Shown here: piece by piece, positions 7,428 to 14,935 of the stretch | How positions within the stretch are numbered: position 1 is the stretch's first letter | Layout of the letters: the number at the start of each line of letters is the position of its first letter | Assembly: GCA_017847995.1 (NCBI GenBank) | Contig: JAGAPB010000077.1 | Location: 1 to 33,412, forward strand | DNA length: 33,412 nt | Direction of reading: 5' to 3' | DNA from: Oscillospiraceae bacterium | GTDB lineage: Bacteria > Bacillota > Clostridia > Oscillospirales > Ruminococcaceae | Program-made: the position numbers and the translations under genes | The notes under the pieces: generated by a model | The model's database searches: none | What the model was told of the DNA's origin: nothing | What the model saw: only the letters and a program-made list of their open reading frames with translations

Positions 7428-8630
7428 TTATAAATTTTCTGTTGTGAAACCGTCTGATGTTACAATATCAAGACGAAGAATGCCTCTTTTACGTGCATTC
7501 TCTCTTGCATCTTCAACACACTTGAAGTCAGCAAAATCTGCTGTATAACCCTTTGAAATAATGTCACGTAAATGTCGTATTCCTTTAACGATATCAGTTT
7601 CATCGGCATAAACAAGCACATCAGGACGTTTAGCAAGCGGTTCCTTCGCTTTTCTCATAACTGTTGCTGCTGCGGCATTAAGGTTTACAGCAAAACCTGT
7701 CGCTGGAACATCAACACCAAAATCACGGATAAGTTTATCATATCGACCGCCTGTAAGAACTGGCATACCATAACCTTCAACATATCCCATAAATACTACG
7801 CCTGTGTAGTAATTTTCTGTTTTACTTACAAGACCTAAATCAACTGTAATCTTATCCTGGACGCCGAGAGCGGTAAGATTATTATATAAAGTCTTAAGCT
7901 TTTCAAGTACAAATCTCGTGTCATCGTCGGGAAGAACTTTTTCAGCTCGCTCAAATACTTCACTACCTCCAAAAAGTGAAGGAAGTTGAATAAGAGTTTT
8001 GGCGTAAACACTGTCGCCAAACTTTTCAAGTAATGATTTAAGACCAGGGTAATTCTTATTCTGAACAAGTATTCTGATTTCTGAGAGTTCATCTTCAGAA
8101 AGATCGAGTTTGGATGAAATTAAATTGAAAAACGCACTGTCACCTATTTCAAAACGGAAATCATCAGCCTCTAAAGATTGCATAACTTCAATTGCAATCG
8201 AAAGTGCTTCTATATCAGCATGTGCTACATCACCGCCGATAATTTCTATTCCGCTCTGAGAGAATTCATCATCCCTGCCGCTGTTTTTTGGATTTGCACG
8301 ATAGATAGACTGGTTATAAAACAGCTTAAGAGGAAAAGTTTCATCACGAAGTCTTGTTCCTACAAGGCGTGCAATTGGCATTGTAGAATCAGGACGAAGA
8401 ACCATAAGTCTTCCCTTTCCATCTGTAAGTTTATACATAGACTCCTGTGCAAAATAACGCGATTTAAGACTGAATACATCAAAAAATTCAAGTCCGGGAG
8501 TTACTACTTCTGTGTAGCCGTAACTTAAAAACATATTTCTTAATTTTTCTTCAACCATTCTGAGTGCAACGCACTCATCAAAAAGTAAATCACGTGTTCC
8601 CTCAGGAGTAAGGAGATCATAACGTTTCAT
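7428..8630 (-). CDS. hisZ: ATP phosphoribosyltransferase regulatory subunit HisZ
   Basis: HisZ is a catalytically inactive relative of histidyl-tRNA synthetase that activates short HisG and mediates histidine feedback inhibition. Length is 400 residues. Seen: LLTPEGTRDLLFDE at the start, the class II synthetase motif 2-like VLRPDSTMPIARLVGTRL, and the second-half MPVLTGGRYDKLIRDFG. The C-terminal anticodon-binding domain of a true HisRS is replaced by a short unrelated tail, in keeping with HisZ. The ATG at 8630 has an AAAGGA site; an in-frame start at 8648 is less well placed. It is the first gene of the operon, about 64 bases from the predicted transcription start. Confidence 0.93.
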   Translation of the reverse strand: MKRYDLLTPEGTRDLLFDECVALRMVEEKLRNMFLSYGYTEVVTPGLEFFDVFSLKSRYFAQESMYKLTDGKGRLMVLRPDSTMPIARLVGTRLRDETFPLKLFYNQSIYRANPKNSGRDDEFSQSGIEIIGGDVAHADIEALSIAIEVMQSLEADDFRFEIGDSAFFNLISSKLDLSEDELSEIRILVQNKNYPGLKSLLEKFGDSVYAKTLIQLPSLFGGSEVFERAEKVLPDDDTRFVLEKLKTLYNNLTALGVQDKITVDLGLVSKTENYYTGVVFMGYVEGYGMPVLTGGRYDKLIRDFGVDVPATGFAVNLNAAAATVMRKAKEPLAKRPDVLVYADETDIVKGIRHLRDIISKGYTADFADFKCVEDARENARKRGILRLDIVTSDGFTTENL

Positions 8631-8688
8631 TATAGGTATTCCTTTCATTCGTCCACAAATACTTTAGTCTGCTACCATATTAGCATAT

Positions 8689-8729
8689 TATCACACTATC
8701 ATAGTATCATATTTTATCCTATATGTCAA
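8689..8729 (-). promoter_or_regulatory. his operon promoter with tandem TATCA repeats
   Basis: On the minus strand TTGACA (8724-8729) is followed after 17 bases by TACTAT (8701-8706), pointing into hisZ, with a start near 8694. On the plus strand TATCA occurs at 8689, 8697 and 8705, exactly 8 bases apart, with a related TATCC at 8715. The middle unit forms an 11-base palindrome ACTAT-C-ATAGT over the -10 box. Such overlap suits a repressor. A TrpR-like regulator such as YerC/HisR, which controls his genes in some clostridia, is a guess. The leader is too short for a T-box. Confidence 0.7.
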
Positions 8730-8776
8730 GTGAGACTGTTAAATTCGGGTATTTAAACAAAAGCACTTGACATATA
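8720..8776. repeat. 13-bp perfect inverted repeat between polC and hisZ
   Basis: TATATGTCAAGTG at 8720-8732 and its exact reverse complement CACTTGACATATA at 8764-8776 flank a 31-base spacer. Each arm contains a TTGACA. The left arm carries the -35 box of the his promoter. The right arm points into the 3' end of polC, where no convincing -10 follows. It could be a paired operator or an RNA hairpin in the polC 3' region. Confidence 0.75.
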
Positions 8777-8790
8777 GCTATATTTTTATA

Positions 8791-11700
8791 TTAAAAATCA
8801 AAAAGAGAAATCTGTGCTGTTTTCGGTAAATCACCAAAAACACCCATTTCTTCAAGCTTATCCATAACAGTACCATTTATAGAAGCCTTGCTTCTTATAT
8901 CTTCAATACTGATAAAATCACCATTCTGGATAGCTTCATATAAGCTGTTGGCAGCATTTTCACCGCAACCTTCAATAGCAAGGAAAGGCAGTCTTAAATT
9001 TCCGTCTTCAATAACATACTTAGTTGCGTGTGATTTTTTATAATCGACAGGTAAAAATTTAATACCTCTGCACAACATTTCATGAACAAGAAGAAATGCT
9101 TCATAAGTAGATTTTTCTTTTGGTGTTGCATCAGGATTGGATTGAATCTGCTGCATACGTGCTTTTACAGCGTCTCTACCCTGTAATGCTACCTTTGTTT
9201 CAATGTTTTCTGTATGCTTTGTAAGTATAGCAGCATAAAACTCTGAAGGATAGTATATTTTATACCATCCGAGCTTTACTGCACCGGTAACATAAGCAGC
9301 AGCGTGAGCCTTAGGGAACATATACTTAATCTTTTTACAGCTTTCAACATACCATTCAGGGATGTTATTATCCTTAAACGCCTGATAAATTTCATCGTTG
9401 AAAAGCTTTGTTGCGTTACCCTTACGTGTTATTTCCATAATCTTGAACGCGAGACTCGGATCAACACCCTTATGCATCAGATAAACCATGATGTTATCAC
9501 GAGTACCTATAACCTCACTGATTGTACAGGTTTTATTCGCAATAAGCTCCTGTGCATTGCCAAGCCAAACATCAGTACCGTGTGAAAGACCGGAAATCTG
9601 GAGAAGATCCGAGAAATTCTTCGGTCTTGATTCAAGAAGCATTCCGATTACAAAACTCGTGCCAAATTCAGGAAGACCGTAGGTACCAACTTTTATACCT
9701 GTTTCGGCTTCTGTAATACCAAGAGCTTCAGGAGATGTAAAGAGACTATAAACCTTTTCATCCGAAGTTGATACATCGGCAATCTTTATGCCTGTCATAT
9801 CTTCGAGATGTTTATAAAGCGTAGGCACATCGTGTCCGAGTTCGTCAAGCTTAAGAATCGTATCGTGAAGTGCATGGAAGTCAAAGTGCGTAGTAATAAT
9901 ATCCTTTGTCGGATCATCAGCAGGTCTCTGCACTGCTGAAAAATCGTAAATCTCATAGTCATTAGGAACAACTACCATTCCTCCTGGATGCTGTGAGGTT
10001 GTACGCTTTACGCCTGTACAACCAAGCGAGAGACGCTTAAGCTCGGCGGCATTTACCGACATCCCGCGTTCCTGGAGATATTTTTTAACGAAACCTTCTG
10101 CTGTTTTATCCTGAATAGCTGAAATTGTTCCCGCCTTAAATACGTGATCGGAACCGAACAGGTCTTCGGTATATTTATGTACCTTACCCTGAACTTCGCC
10201 GGAGAAGTTTAAATCGATATCGGGGGCCTTATCACCCTTAAATCCAAGGAATGTTTCAAAAGGTATATCGTGTCCATCTCTGAACATATCTGTTCCGCAT
10301 TTGGGACAAGCTTTAGGAGGCAAATCGAAGCCCGAACCAACTGAACCGTCATTAATAAATTCATTGTATCTGCATTTTGTACAGCGATAATGAGGAGGAA
10401 GAGGGTTAACCTCCGAAATACCTGACATAATCGCAACAAATGATGAGCCTACCGAACCTCTTGAACCAACAAGATATCCGTTTGCTTCAGAAAACGCAAC
10501 AAGCTTTTGAGCAATCATATAAAGCACCGAGAATCCGTATTTAATAATTGCATCGAGCTCAAGATTTAATCTATTTTTTACAATTTCCGGAATTTCATCA
10601 TTGTAGCCATACCAGTCCATCGCCCTATCCCAGCAAAGACGCTGCAAATCTTCCTCTGCTCCTTCAATAAAAGGAGTAAATGTTCCTTTTGGAATAGGAC
10701 GGATACATTCAACCATATCAGCAATCTTGTTTGTGTTCTCAACAACAACCTCGTAAGCCTTTTCTTCTCCGAGATATGCAAATTCTTCAAGCATCTCTTC
10801 AGTAGTACGGAAATAAAGAGGAGGCTGATTCGAAGCATCCTGGTAACCTTGACCTGCCTGGAGAATTTCACGAAAAATACTATCCTCAGCACGCATAAAA
10901 TGAACGTCACAAGTTGCTACTACAGGGATTCCAAGCTTATCACCAAGTTCAACGATACGGCGGTTTATAGCCTGAAGTTCAAGTTCAGACTTCACTCGTC
11001 CGTTACGCAACATAAATGCATTGTTTCCAATAGGCTGTATTTCAAGGTAATCATAGAAATTAGCAATTTCTTCAATTTTTTCTTCAGGAAGACCATCCAT
11101 TATCGCACGATAAAGTTCACCTGCTTCACAGGCACTACCAAGGATAAGACCTTCACGGTAGTTTTTAAGCTCCGACATAGGAATTCTCGGTTTTCTATGG
11201 TAGTAGCTAAGGTTGGATAAACTTATAAGGCGATAAAGATTTTTAAGGCCTGTATTATTCTTAACTAGAATAATCTGATGATAACTAGGCATTTTCTTGA
11301 CATCAGCATTACCCGCAATAGAATTGAGGTCACCTAATTTCTCTACTATTCTTCCCTTTCTTATTTCATCCACTATGTTCACAAAAATAGATGCAAGCAT
11401 CTTTGCGTCATCAACAGCCCTATGGTGATTAAAATCGCCAAGCTTGAAATATTCTGCCATAGCATCAAGAGAATATGATTTCCTATTAGGAATAGCAGCT
11501 TTGCAGAGTGCAAGTGTATCTATACTATCCGGCTTATACGGTATTCTGCATCTTCCTGATGCTGCACGGATAAACGACATATCGAATTTTGCATTGTGTG
11601 CAACAAGCGGAGCATCGCCACAGAACTCAATAAACTTAGTCAAAGCTTCACGTTCAGAAGGTGCATCTTTAACCATTGAATCATCGATTCCTGTAATTTC

Positions 11701-12987
11701 AGTAATTTTCTCGGGAATAGGTTTTTCCGGATTAACGAATGAATGAAATTCTTCAACTACTTCAAGGCCAACAAGCTTTACTGCCCCAATTTCCGTTATA
11801 CGTTCTTCGTCTGCTCCAAATCCTGTTGTTTCAAGATCAAATATAATTATCTCATCGTCAACAGGACGGCTTGTACAGCCTTCAATAAGTGTGCTGTTAT
11901 CATTCACGAAATACGCTTCCATACCGTAAATAACCTTAAATGGTGATTCAGGATCATTCTTTTTAATTTTATCCCATGTTCCCATTATTTCAGGATAAGC
12001 CTGTACATTGCCGTGGTCTGTAATAGCGACCGCTTTATGACCCCATTTATATGCCTGGTTAATAAGATCAGCAGGCGGTGTAACTGCATCCATATCAGAC
12101 ATATTACTGTGTATATGGAGTTCAACACGCTTCACTTCAGCTGTATCTGCTTTAGAAATCGTCTTAACAATCATTATTGATTTGGGTTCAAGAAGCAAAG
12201 ACTTTTCAAATGTATCATACTTAGCATTACCGTTCACAAGAATGGATGTACCGGATTTAAAGAACCCATAGCTCTTCGCTTTTTCTGTCTTTGTGAAAAT
12301 CTTTAAAATCTGTGAAGAGGTACGGTCCGTGATGCTAACCATAATTATAGTATATAGGCCATCTTTAATCTGCTTTTCGCTTCTATCAAATATTTCGCCC
12401 CAGATGGTTACATCGTTTGCATCACCAGCAAGAGATGATATCGGTACAGGCGGATCATTAATCGGTTTACCAAGAACAAGATCTGCCTCATCTCTAAAGG
12501 AACTATGAGTAAACATAAGTTTCATACTCTGTGGCGGTTCATGAATAACTGATTCACGTGAAAAGGATTGTTTACGGGGTTTTTCCTGAGGTACAAAAGA
12601 ATTAGATTTTGTATTGGAATTCTGTACTTCTTCAATAGGCGGCGGAGCTAATGGAGGTTCGGGAAGCGAAGCTAATTCTTCTGCAAGCTTTTCTTCATAC
12701 TCCGCCAAATTAAAATCCGTTTTACCATGTAAGCTTATATTGATGCTGCGATTGAAGAAGCCCTTTGCAAATTTAATAATCTTTCTATCAATACAATCTG
12801 CTAAGAGCATCTGTGCACAACCGTGTTTAAGCTCGATTTCAACATTATTTCCATCAACACGAATTTCCGCATCATCAAAATAACCATTTATATTCTCGCC
12901 TTCATTTTTTAGAACAGCAAGAATATCTCTGAGTCCATCCTCATTAAAGAGACCCTCATCATATTTAGGATAAATACTTACAGGTGG
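8791..12987 (-). CDS. polC: DNA polymerase III PolC, truncated at its N terminus by the junction
   Basis: PolC is the main replicative DNA polymerase of low-GC Gram-positives, with proofreading built in. About 1,397 residues are visible; PolC of B. subtilis is near 1,440, so roughly 40-70 N-terminal residues are missing. Domains in order: the end of the N-terminal domain (YPKYDEGLFNEDGL), an OB fold (VTIWGEIFDRSEK), the first part of the PHP domain (ELHIHSNMSDMDAVTP, ITDHGN), an inserted DEDDh exonuclease (IIFDLETTGFG, VAHNAKFDMSF, HHRAVDDAKM), then the polymerase core with SRGSVGSSFVAIMSG, a CxxC-CxxC zinc finger (CTKCRYN, CPKCGTD) and the catalytic APDIDLNFSG. The in-frame ATG at 12810 is internal: the frame stays open to the junction and the codons between encode authentic PolC sequence. 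Transcribed towards the his operon. Confidence 0.96.
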   Translation of the reverse strand, partial: PPVSIYPKYDEGLFNEDGLRDILAVLKNEGENINGYFDDAEIRVDGNNVEIELKHGCAQMLLADCIDRKIIKFAKGFFNRSINISLHGKTDFNLAEYEEKLAEELASLPEPPLAPPPIEEVQNSNTKSNSFVPQEKPRKQSFSRESVIHEPPQSMKLMFTHSSFRDEADLVLGKPINDPPVPISSLAGDANDVTIWGEIFDRSEKQIKDGLYTIIMVSITDRTSSQILKIFTKTEKAKSYGFFKSGTSILVNGNAKYDTFEKSLLLEPKSIMIVKTISKADTAEVKRVELHIHSNMSDMDAVTPPADLINQAYKWGHKAVAITDHGNVQAYPEIMGTWDKIKKNDPESPFKVIYGMEAYFVNDNSTLIEGCTSRPVDDEIIIFDLETTGFGADEERITEIGAVKLVGLEVVEEFHSFVNPEKPIPEKITEITGIDDSMVKDAPSEREALTKFIEFCGDAPLVAHNAKFDMSFIRAASGRCRIPYKPDSIDTLALCKAAIPNRKSYSLDAMAEYFKLGDFNHHRAVDDAKMLASIFVNIVDEIRKGRIVEKLGDLNSIAGNADVKKMPSYHQIILVKNNTGLKNLYRLISLSNLSYYHRKPRIPMSELKNYREGLILGSACEAGELYRAIMDGLPEEKIEEIANFYDYLEIQPIGNNAFMLRNGRVKSELELQAINRRIVELGDKLGIPVVATCDVHFMRAEDSIFREILQAGQGYQDASNQPPLYFRTTEEMLEEFAYLGEEKAYEVVVENTNKIADMVECIRPIPKGTFTPFIEGAEEDLQRLCWDRAMDWYGYNDEIPEIVKNRLNLELDAIIKYGFSVLYMIAQKLVAFSEANGYLVGSRGSVGSSFVAIMSGISEVNPLPPHYRCTKCRYNEFINDGSVGSGFDLPPKACPKCGTDMFRDGHDIPFETFLGFKGDKAPDIDLNFSGEVQGKVHKYTEDLFGSDHVFKAGTISAIQDKTAEGFVKKYLQERGMSVNAAELKRLSLGCTGVKRTTSQHPGGMVVVPNDYEIYDFSAVQRPADDPTKDIITTHFDFHALHDTILKLDELGHDVPTLYKHLEDMTGIKIADVSTSDEKVYSLFTSPEALGITEAETGIKVGTYGLPEFGTSFVIGMLLESRPKNFSDLLQISGLSHGTDVWLGNAQELIANKTCTISEVIGTRDNIMVYLMHKGVDPSLAFKIMEITRKGNATKLFNDEIYQAFKDNNIPEWYVESCKKIKYMFPKAHAAAYVTGAVKLGWYKIYYPSEFYAAILTKHTENIETKVALQGRDAVKARMQQIQSNPDATPKEKSTYEAFLLVHEMLCRGIKFLPVDYKKSHATKYVIEDGNLRLPFLAIEGCGENAANSLYEAIQNGDFISIEDIRSKASINGTVMDKLEEMGVFGDLPKTAQISLFDF

Positions 12988-12990
12988 AGC
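12975..12990. other. Composition break: probable chimeric junction
   Basis: Left of here the DNA is AT-rich; right of here it is GC-rich, with no gradient. The 5' ends of polC (minus) and hemW (plus) are both lost at this point. The bases ACAGGTGGA at 12980-12988 can be read as part of either gene (PPV of PolC on one strand, QVE of HemW on the other), so a short shared sequence probably caused the join. Confidence 0.88.
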
Positions 12991-13526
12991 CGGGCACCCC
13001 CTATGGCAAAAACCACATGGAGGAGCGCATCCCCGACGATGACGGCATGGCCGACCTGTATTTGCAGGTGAGCGAACACCTGGAACAGCAGGGGTACAAG
13101 CAATACGAAATTTCCAATTATGCCCGGGAGGGGCATATCAGCCGCCACAACACCGGCTATTGGCTGGGCAAAGAGTACATCGGCCTTGGCCCGGCGGCCC
13201 ATTCCCTGTGGCAGGGCGGGCGGTATTCCTTCCCCCGCGACCTGCAGGGCTTTGTGGAAGCCGAAAACCCCTTTGCCCTGTGGCAGCAGGACGGCGAAGG
13301 GGACACCCGTGAAGAGTTCATCATGCTGCGGCTGCGGCTGGCCGAAGGGTTTGACCTGGAGGAACTGGAAGTCCGCTGGCCCGAAGCGGCGGAAGAAAAC
13401 CAACACCTGAAACGCCAACTGCCCGCCCTGGAAAAAGCGGGGCTGGTAAAGGTGGAAGGAAACCGCCTGCGTTTGACACGTCAGGGTTTTTTGGTTTCCA
13501 ACGGTATCATTGCCCGACTGATTTGA
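12978..13526 (+). CDS. hemW: HemW / radical SAM heme chaperone, C-terminal fragment
   Basis: This is the last ~180 residues of a HemW-type protein (formerly annotated as oxygen-independent coproporphyrinogen III oxidase-like), a radical SAM protein that handles heme. Seen: QVEPGTPYGK, the family's LxxEPGTP segment, followed by YEISNYAREGHISRHNTGYWLGKEYIGLGPAAHS, a very characteristic HemW stretch, and a C-terminal winged-helix region (EEFIMLRLRLAEGFDLEEL). The N-terminal radical SAM CxxxCxxC half is absent because of the junction, and the frame has a stop just upstream in the AT-rich DNA (12966-12968). It is therefore a broken gene in this sequence, not a functional short one. Codon use matches the GC-rich side. 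Confidence 0.92.
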   Translation, partial: LQVEPGTPYGKNHMEERIPDDDGMADLYLQVSEHLEQQGYKQYEISNYAREGHISRHNTGYWLGKEYIGLGPAAHSLWQGGRYSFPRDLQGFVEAENPFALWQQDGEGDTREEFIMLRLRLAEGFDLEELEVRWPEAAEENQHLKRQLPALEKAGLVKVEGNRLRLTRQGFLVSNGIIARLI

Positions 13527-13539
13527 AGGAGGAAAGTTT

Positions 13540-13716
13540 ATGGCATCCGGCCCCTGCGAAAACTGCACCAACTATGTTTATGACGACGAATGCGAATGCT
13601 ATGTTTGCCAGGTGAACCTGGACGAGGACGAGTTGTACCGCTTTTTGAGCGGCAGCAACCGGGACTGCCCCTATTTCCGCCTGGAGGATGAATACAAGCT
13701 GGCCCGCCGCCAGTAA
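13540..13716 (+). CDS. Small Cys-rich DUF6472-type protein
   Basis: This is a 58-residue protein. Seen: four cysteines in the first half (CENC near residue 6, then CEC and C about twelve residues later), an acidic segment NLDEDELYRFLSG, and a fifth cysteine in RDCPYFR, ending DEYKLARRQ. This matches the small DUF6472 family found widely in clostridia, whose function is unknown; the cysteine pattern suggests metal binding. A strong AGGAGG site lies 7 bases before the ATG, and the gene begins 13 bases after hemW, so they are probably co-transcribed. A terminator follows at once. Confidence 0.88.
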   Translation: MASGPCENCTNYVYDDECECYVCQVNLDEDELYRFLSGSNRDCPYFRLEDEYKLARRQ

Positions 13717-13724
13717 AATGAAAA

Positions 13725-13758
13725 CACCCCTGTCTTTGCGGCGGGGGTGCCTTTTTTT
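13725..13758 (+). terminator. Terminator after the DUF6472 gene
   Basis: CACCCC at 13725-13730 pairs with GGGGTG at 13744-13749, with extra partial pairing inside, and is followed by a run of seven T. It closes the hemW transcript. Confidence 0.8.
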
Positions 13759-13790
13759 GCAGAGAAAAAGGGGAAAAAACGGGCCTAATA

Positions 13791-13819
13791 TTGCGTGTTT
13801 TTTTCTTTCGTGATACAAT
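13791..13819 (+). promoter_or_regulatory. Promoter of asnA-glnN
   Basis: TTGCGT (13791-13796) and TACAAT (13814-13819) are 17 bases apart in an AT-rich gap, with the start expected near 13826, about 50 bases before the asnA ATG. Confidence 0.6.
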
Positions 13820-13876
13820 AAATTGTTATAAAATGGCTTAATAGGTCATTCAGCGCTTTTTCCGGAGGAATCTGTT

Positions 13877-14887
13877 ATGAGTGAACATCGTTTGCTGCTG
13901 CCCGAAGGCTATAAAACCAAGCTGGACCTGCAAGAGACCCAGTTTGCCATCAAGGCGGCCAAGGATAGTTTTGAACGCGCCCTGGGCGCATATTTGGACC
14001 TGCTGCGTGTTTCGGCCCCGCTGTTTGTGCGGCCCGAAAGCGGCCTCAACGACGACCTGAACGGCGTGGAACGCCCCGTGCAGTTTGACCTGCTGGCGGG
14101 GGGCGAGGTGCAGGTGGTGCAGTCGCTGGCCAAGTGGAAGCGCATGGCCCTGAAGGAATATGGCTTCAAGCCCGGCAGCGGCCTGTATACCGACATGAAC
14201 GCCATCCGTCGTGATGAGGAACTGGATAACCTGCATTCGATCTATGTGGACCAGTGGGACTGGGAAAAGGTCATCCTGCCCGAACAGCGCAACCTGAACA
14301 CCCTGAAGGACACGGTGCGCACCATCTACAAGGCGCTGCAGTCCACCCAATATAAATTGACCCTGGCCTTCCCCAGCCTGGTGGGCCGCTGGCCCAAGGA
14401 GATCAAATTTGTGACCACCCAGGAGCTGGAGGACCGCTGGCCCGACCTGACCCCCAAGGAACGGGAGGATGCCATCTGCCGGGAACACGGCGCCGTTTGC
14501 CTGATGCAGATCGGCGGTGCGCTGAAAAGCGGCAAGCCCCACGACGGCCGCGCCCCCGACTATGACGACTGGGACATGAACTGCGACATTCTGGTGTGGT
14601 ACCCCGTGTTGGAACGCTCCATCGAACTTTCCTCCATGGGCATCCGTGTCAGCCCCGAAAGCCTGGCCCGCCAGCTTAAGATCAGCGGCAAGGAGGACCG
14701 CGCCGCGCTGCCCTTCCACAAGGCCCTGCTGAACGGCGAACTGCCCTACACCATCGGCGGCGGCATCGGCCAAAGCCGCATTTGCATGGTGCTGCTGGAA
14801 AAGGCCCACATCGGCGAGGTTCAGGCCTCGGTTTGGCCCCAGGAAATGAGAGACACCTGCCGTGCACACGGCATTCACCTGCTGTAA
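13877..14887 (+). CDS. asnA: Aspartate-ammonia ligase AsnA
   Basis: AsnA makes asparagine from aspartate, ammonia and ATP (releasing AMP), using free ammonia rather than glutamine. Length is 336 residues, close to the 330 of E. coli AsnA. It has a class II aminoacyl-tRNA synthetase fold. Seen: YKTKLDLQETQFAIK at the N terminus, VSAPLFVRPESGLNDDLNG, AVQ-like substrate contacts in VQSLAKWKR, DMNAIRRDE, the SIYVDQWDWEKV segment, and the motif 3-like GGGIGQSRICMVLLEK near the C terminus. GGAGGAA precedes the ATG. Glutamine synthetase follows after 48 bases on the same strand, so the two ammonia-fixing amide synthetases are likely made together. Regulation is not evident beyond the promoter. Confidence 0.96.
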   Translation: MSEHRLLLPEGYKTKLDLQETQFAIKAAKDSFERALGAYLDLLRVSAPLFVRPESGLNDDLNGVERPVQFDLLAGGEVQVVQSLAKWKRMALKEYGFKPGSGLYTDMNAIRRDEELDNLHSIYVDQWDWEKVILPEQRNLNTLKDTVRTIYKALQSTQYKLTLAFPSLVGRWPKEIKFVTTQELEDRWPDLTPKEREDAICREHGAVCLMQIGGALKSGKPHDGRAPDYDDWDMNCDILVWYPVLERSIELSSMGIRVSPESLARQLKISGKEDRAALPFHKALLNGELPYTIGGGIGQSRICMVLLEKAHIGEVQASVWPQEMRDTCRAHGIHLL

Positions 14888-14935
14888 GCAACACAAACAC
14901 GAACAAGGCCGCCCCGCGGCCGGGAGGAGTGCTTT

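Noticed and set aside
8631-8700. Possible histidine T-box ahead of hisZ
   Set aside because: The leader from the predicted start to the ATG is about 64 bases, too short for a T-box, and no T-box core sequence is present.
12975-12990. Horizontal transfer as the cause of the composition break
   Set aside because: There is no integrase, transposon end, tRNA or direct repeat, and both flanking genes are broken, including essential polC; a chimeric join is simpler.
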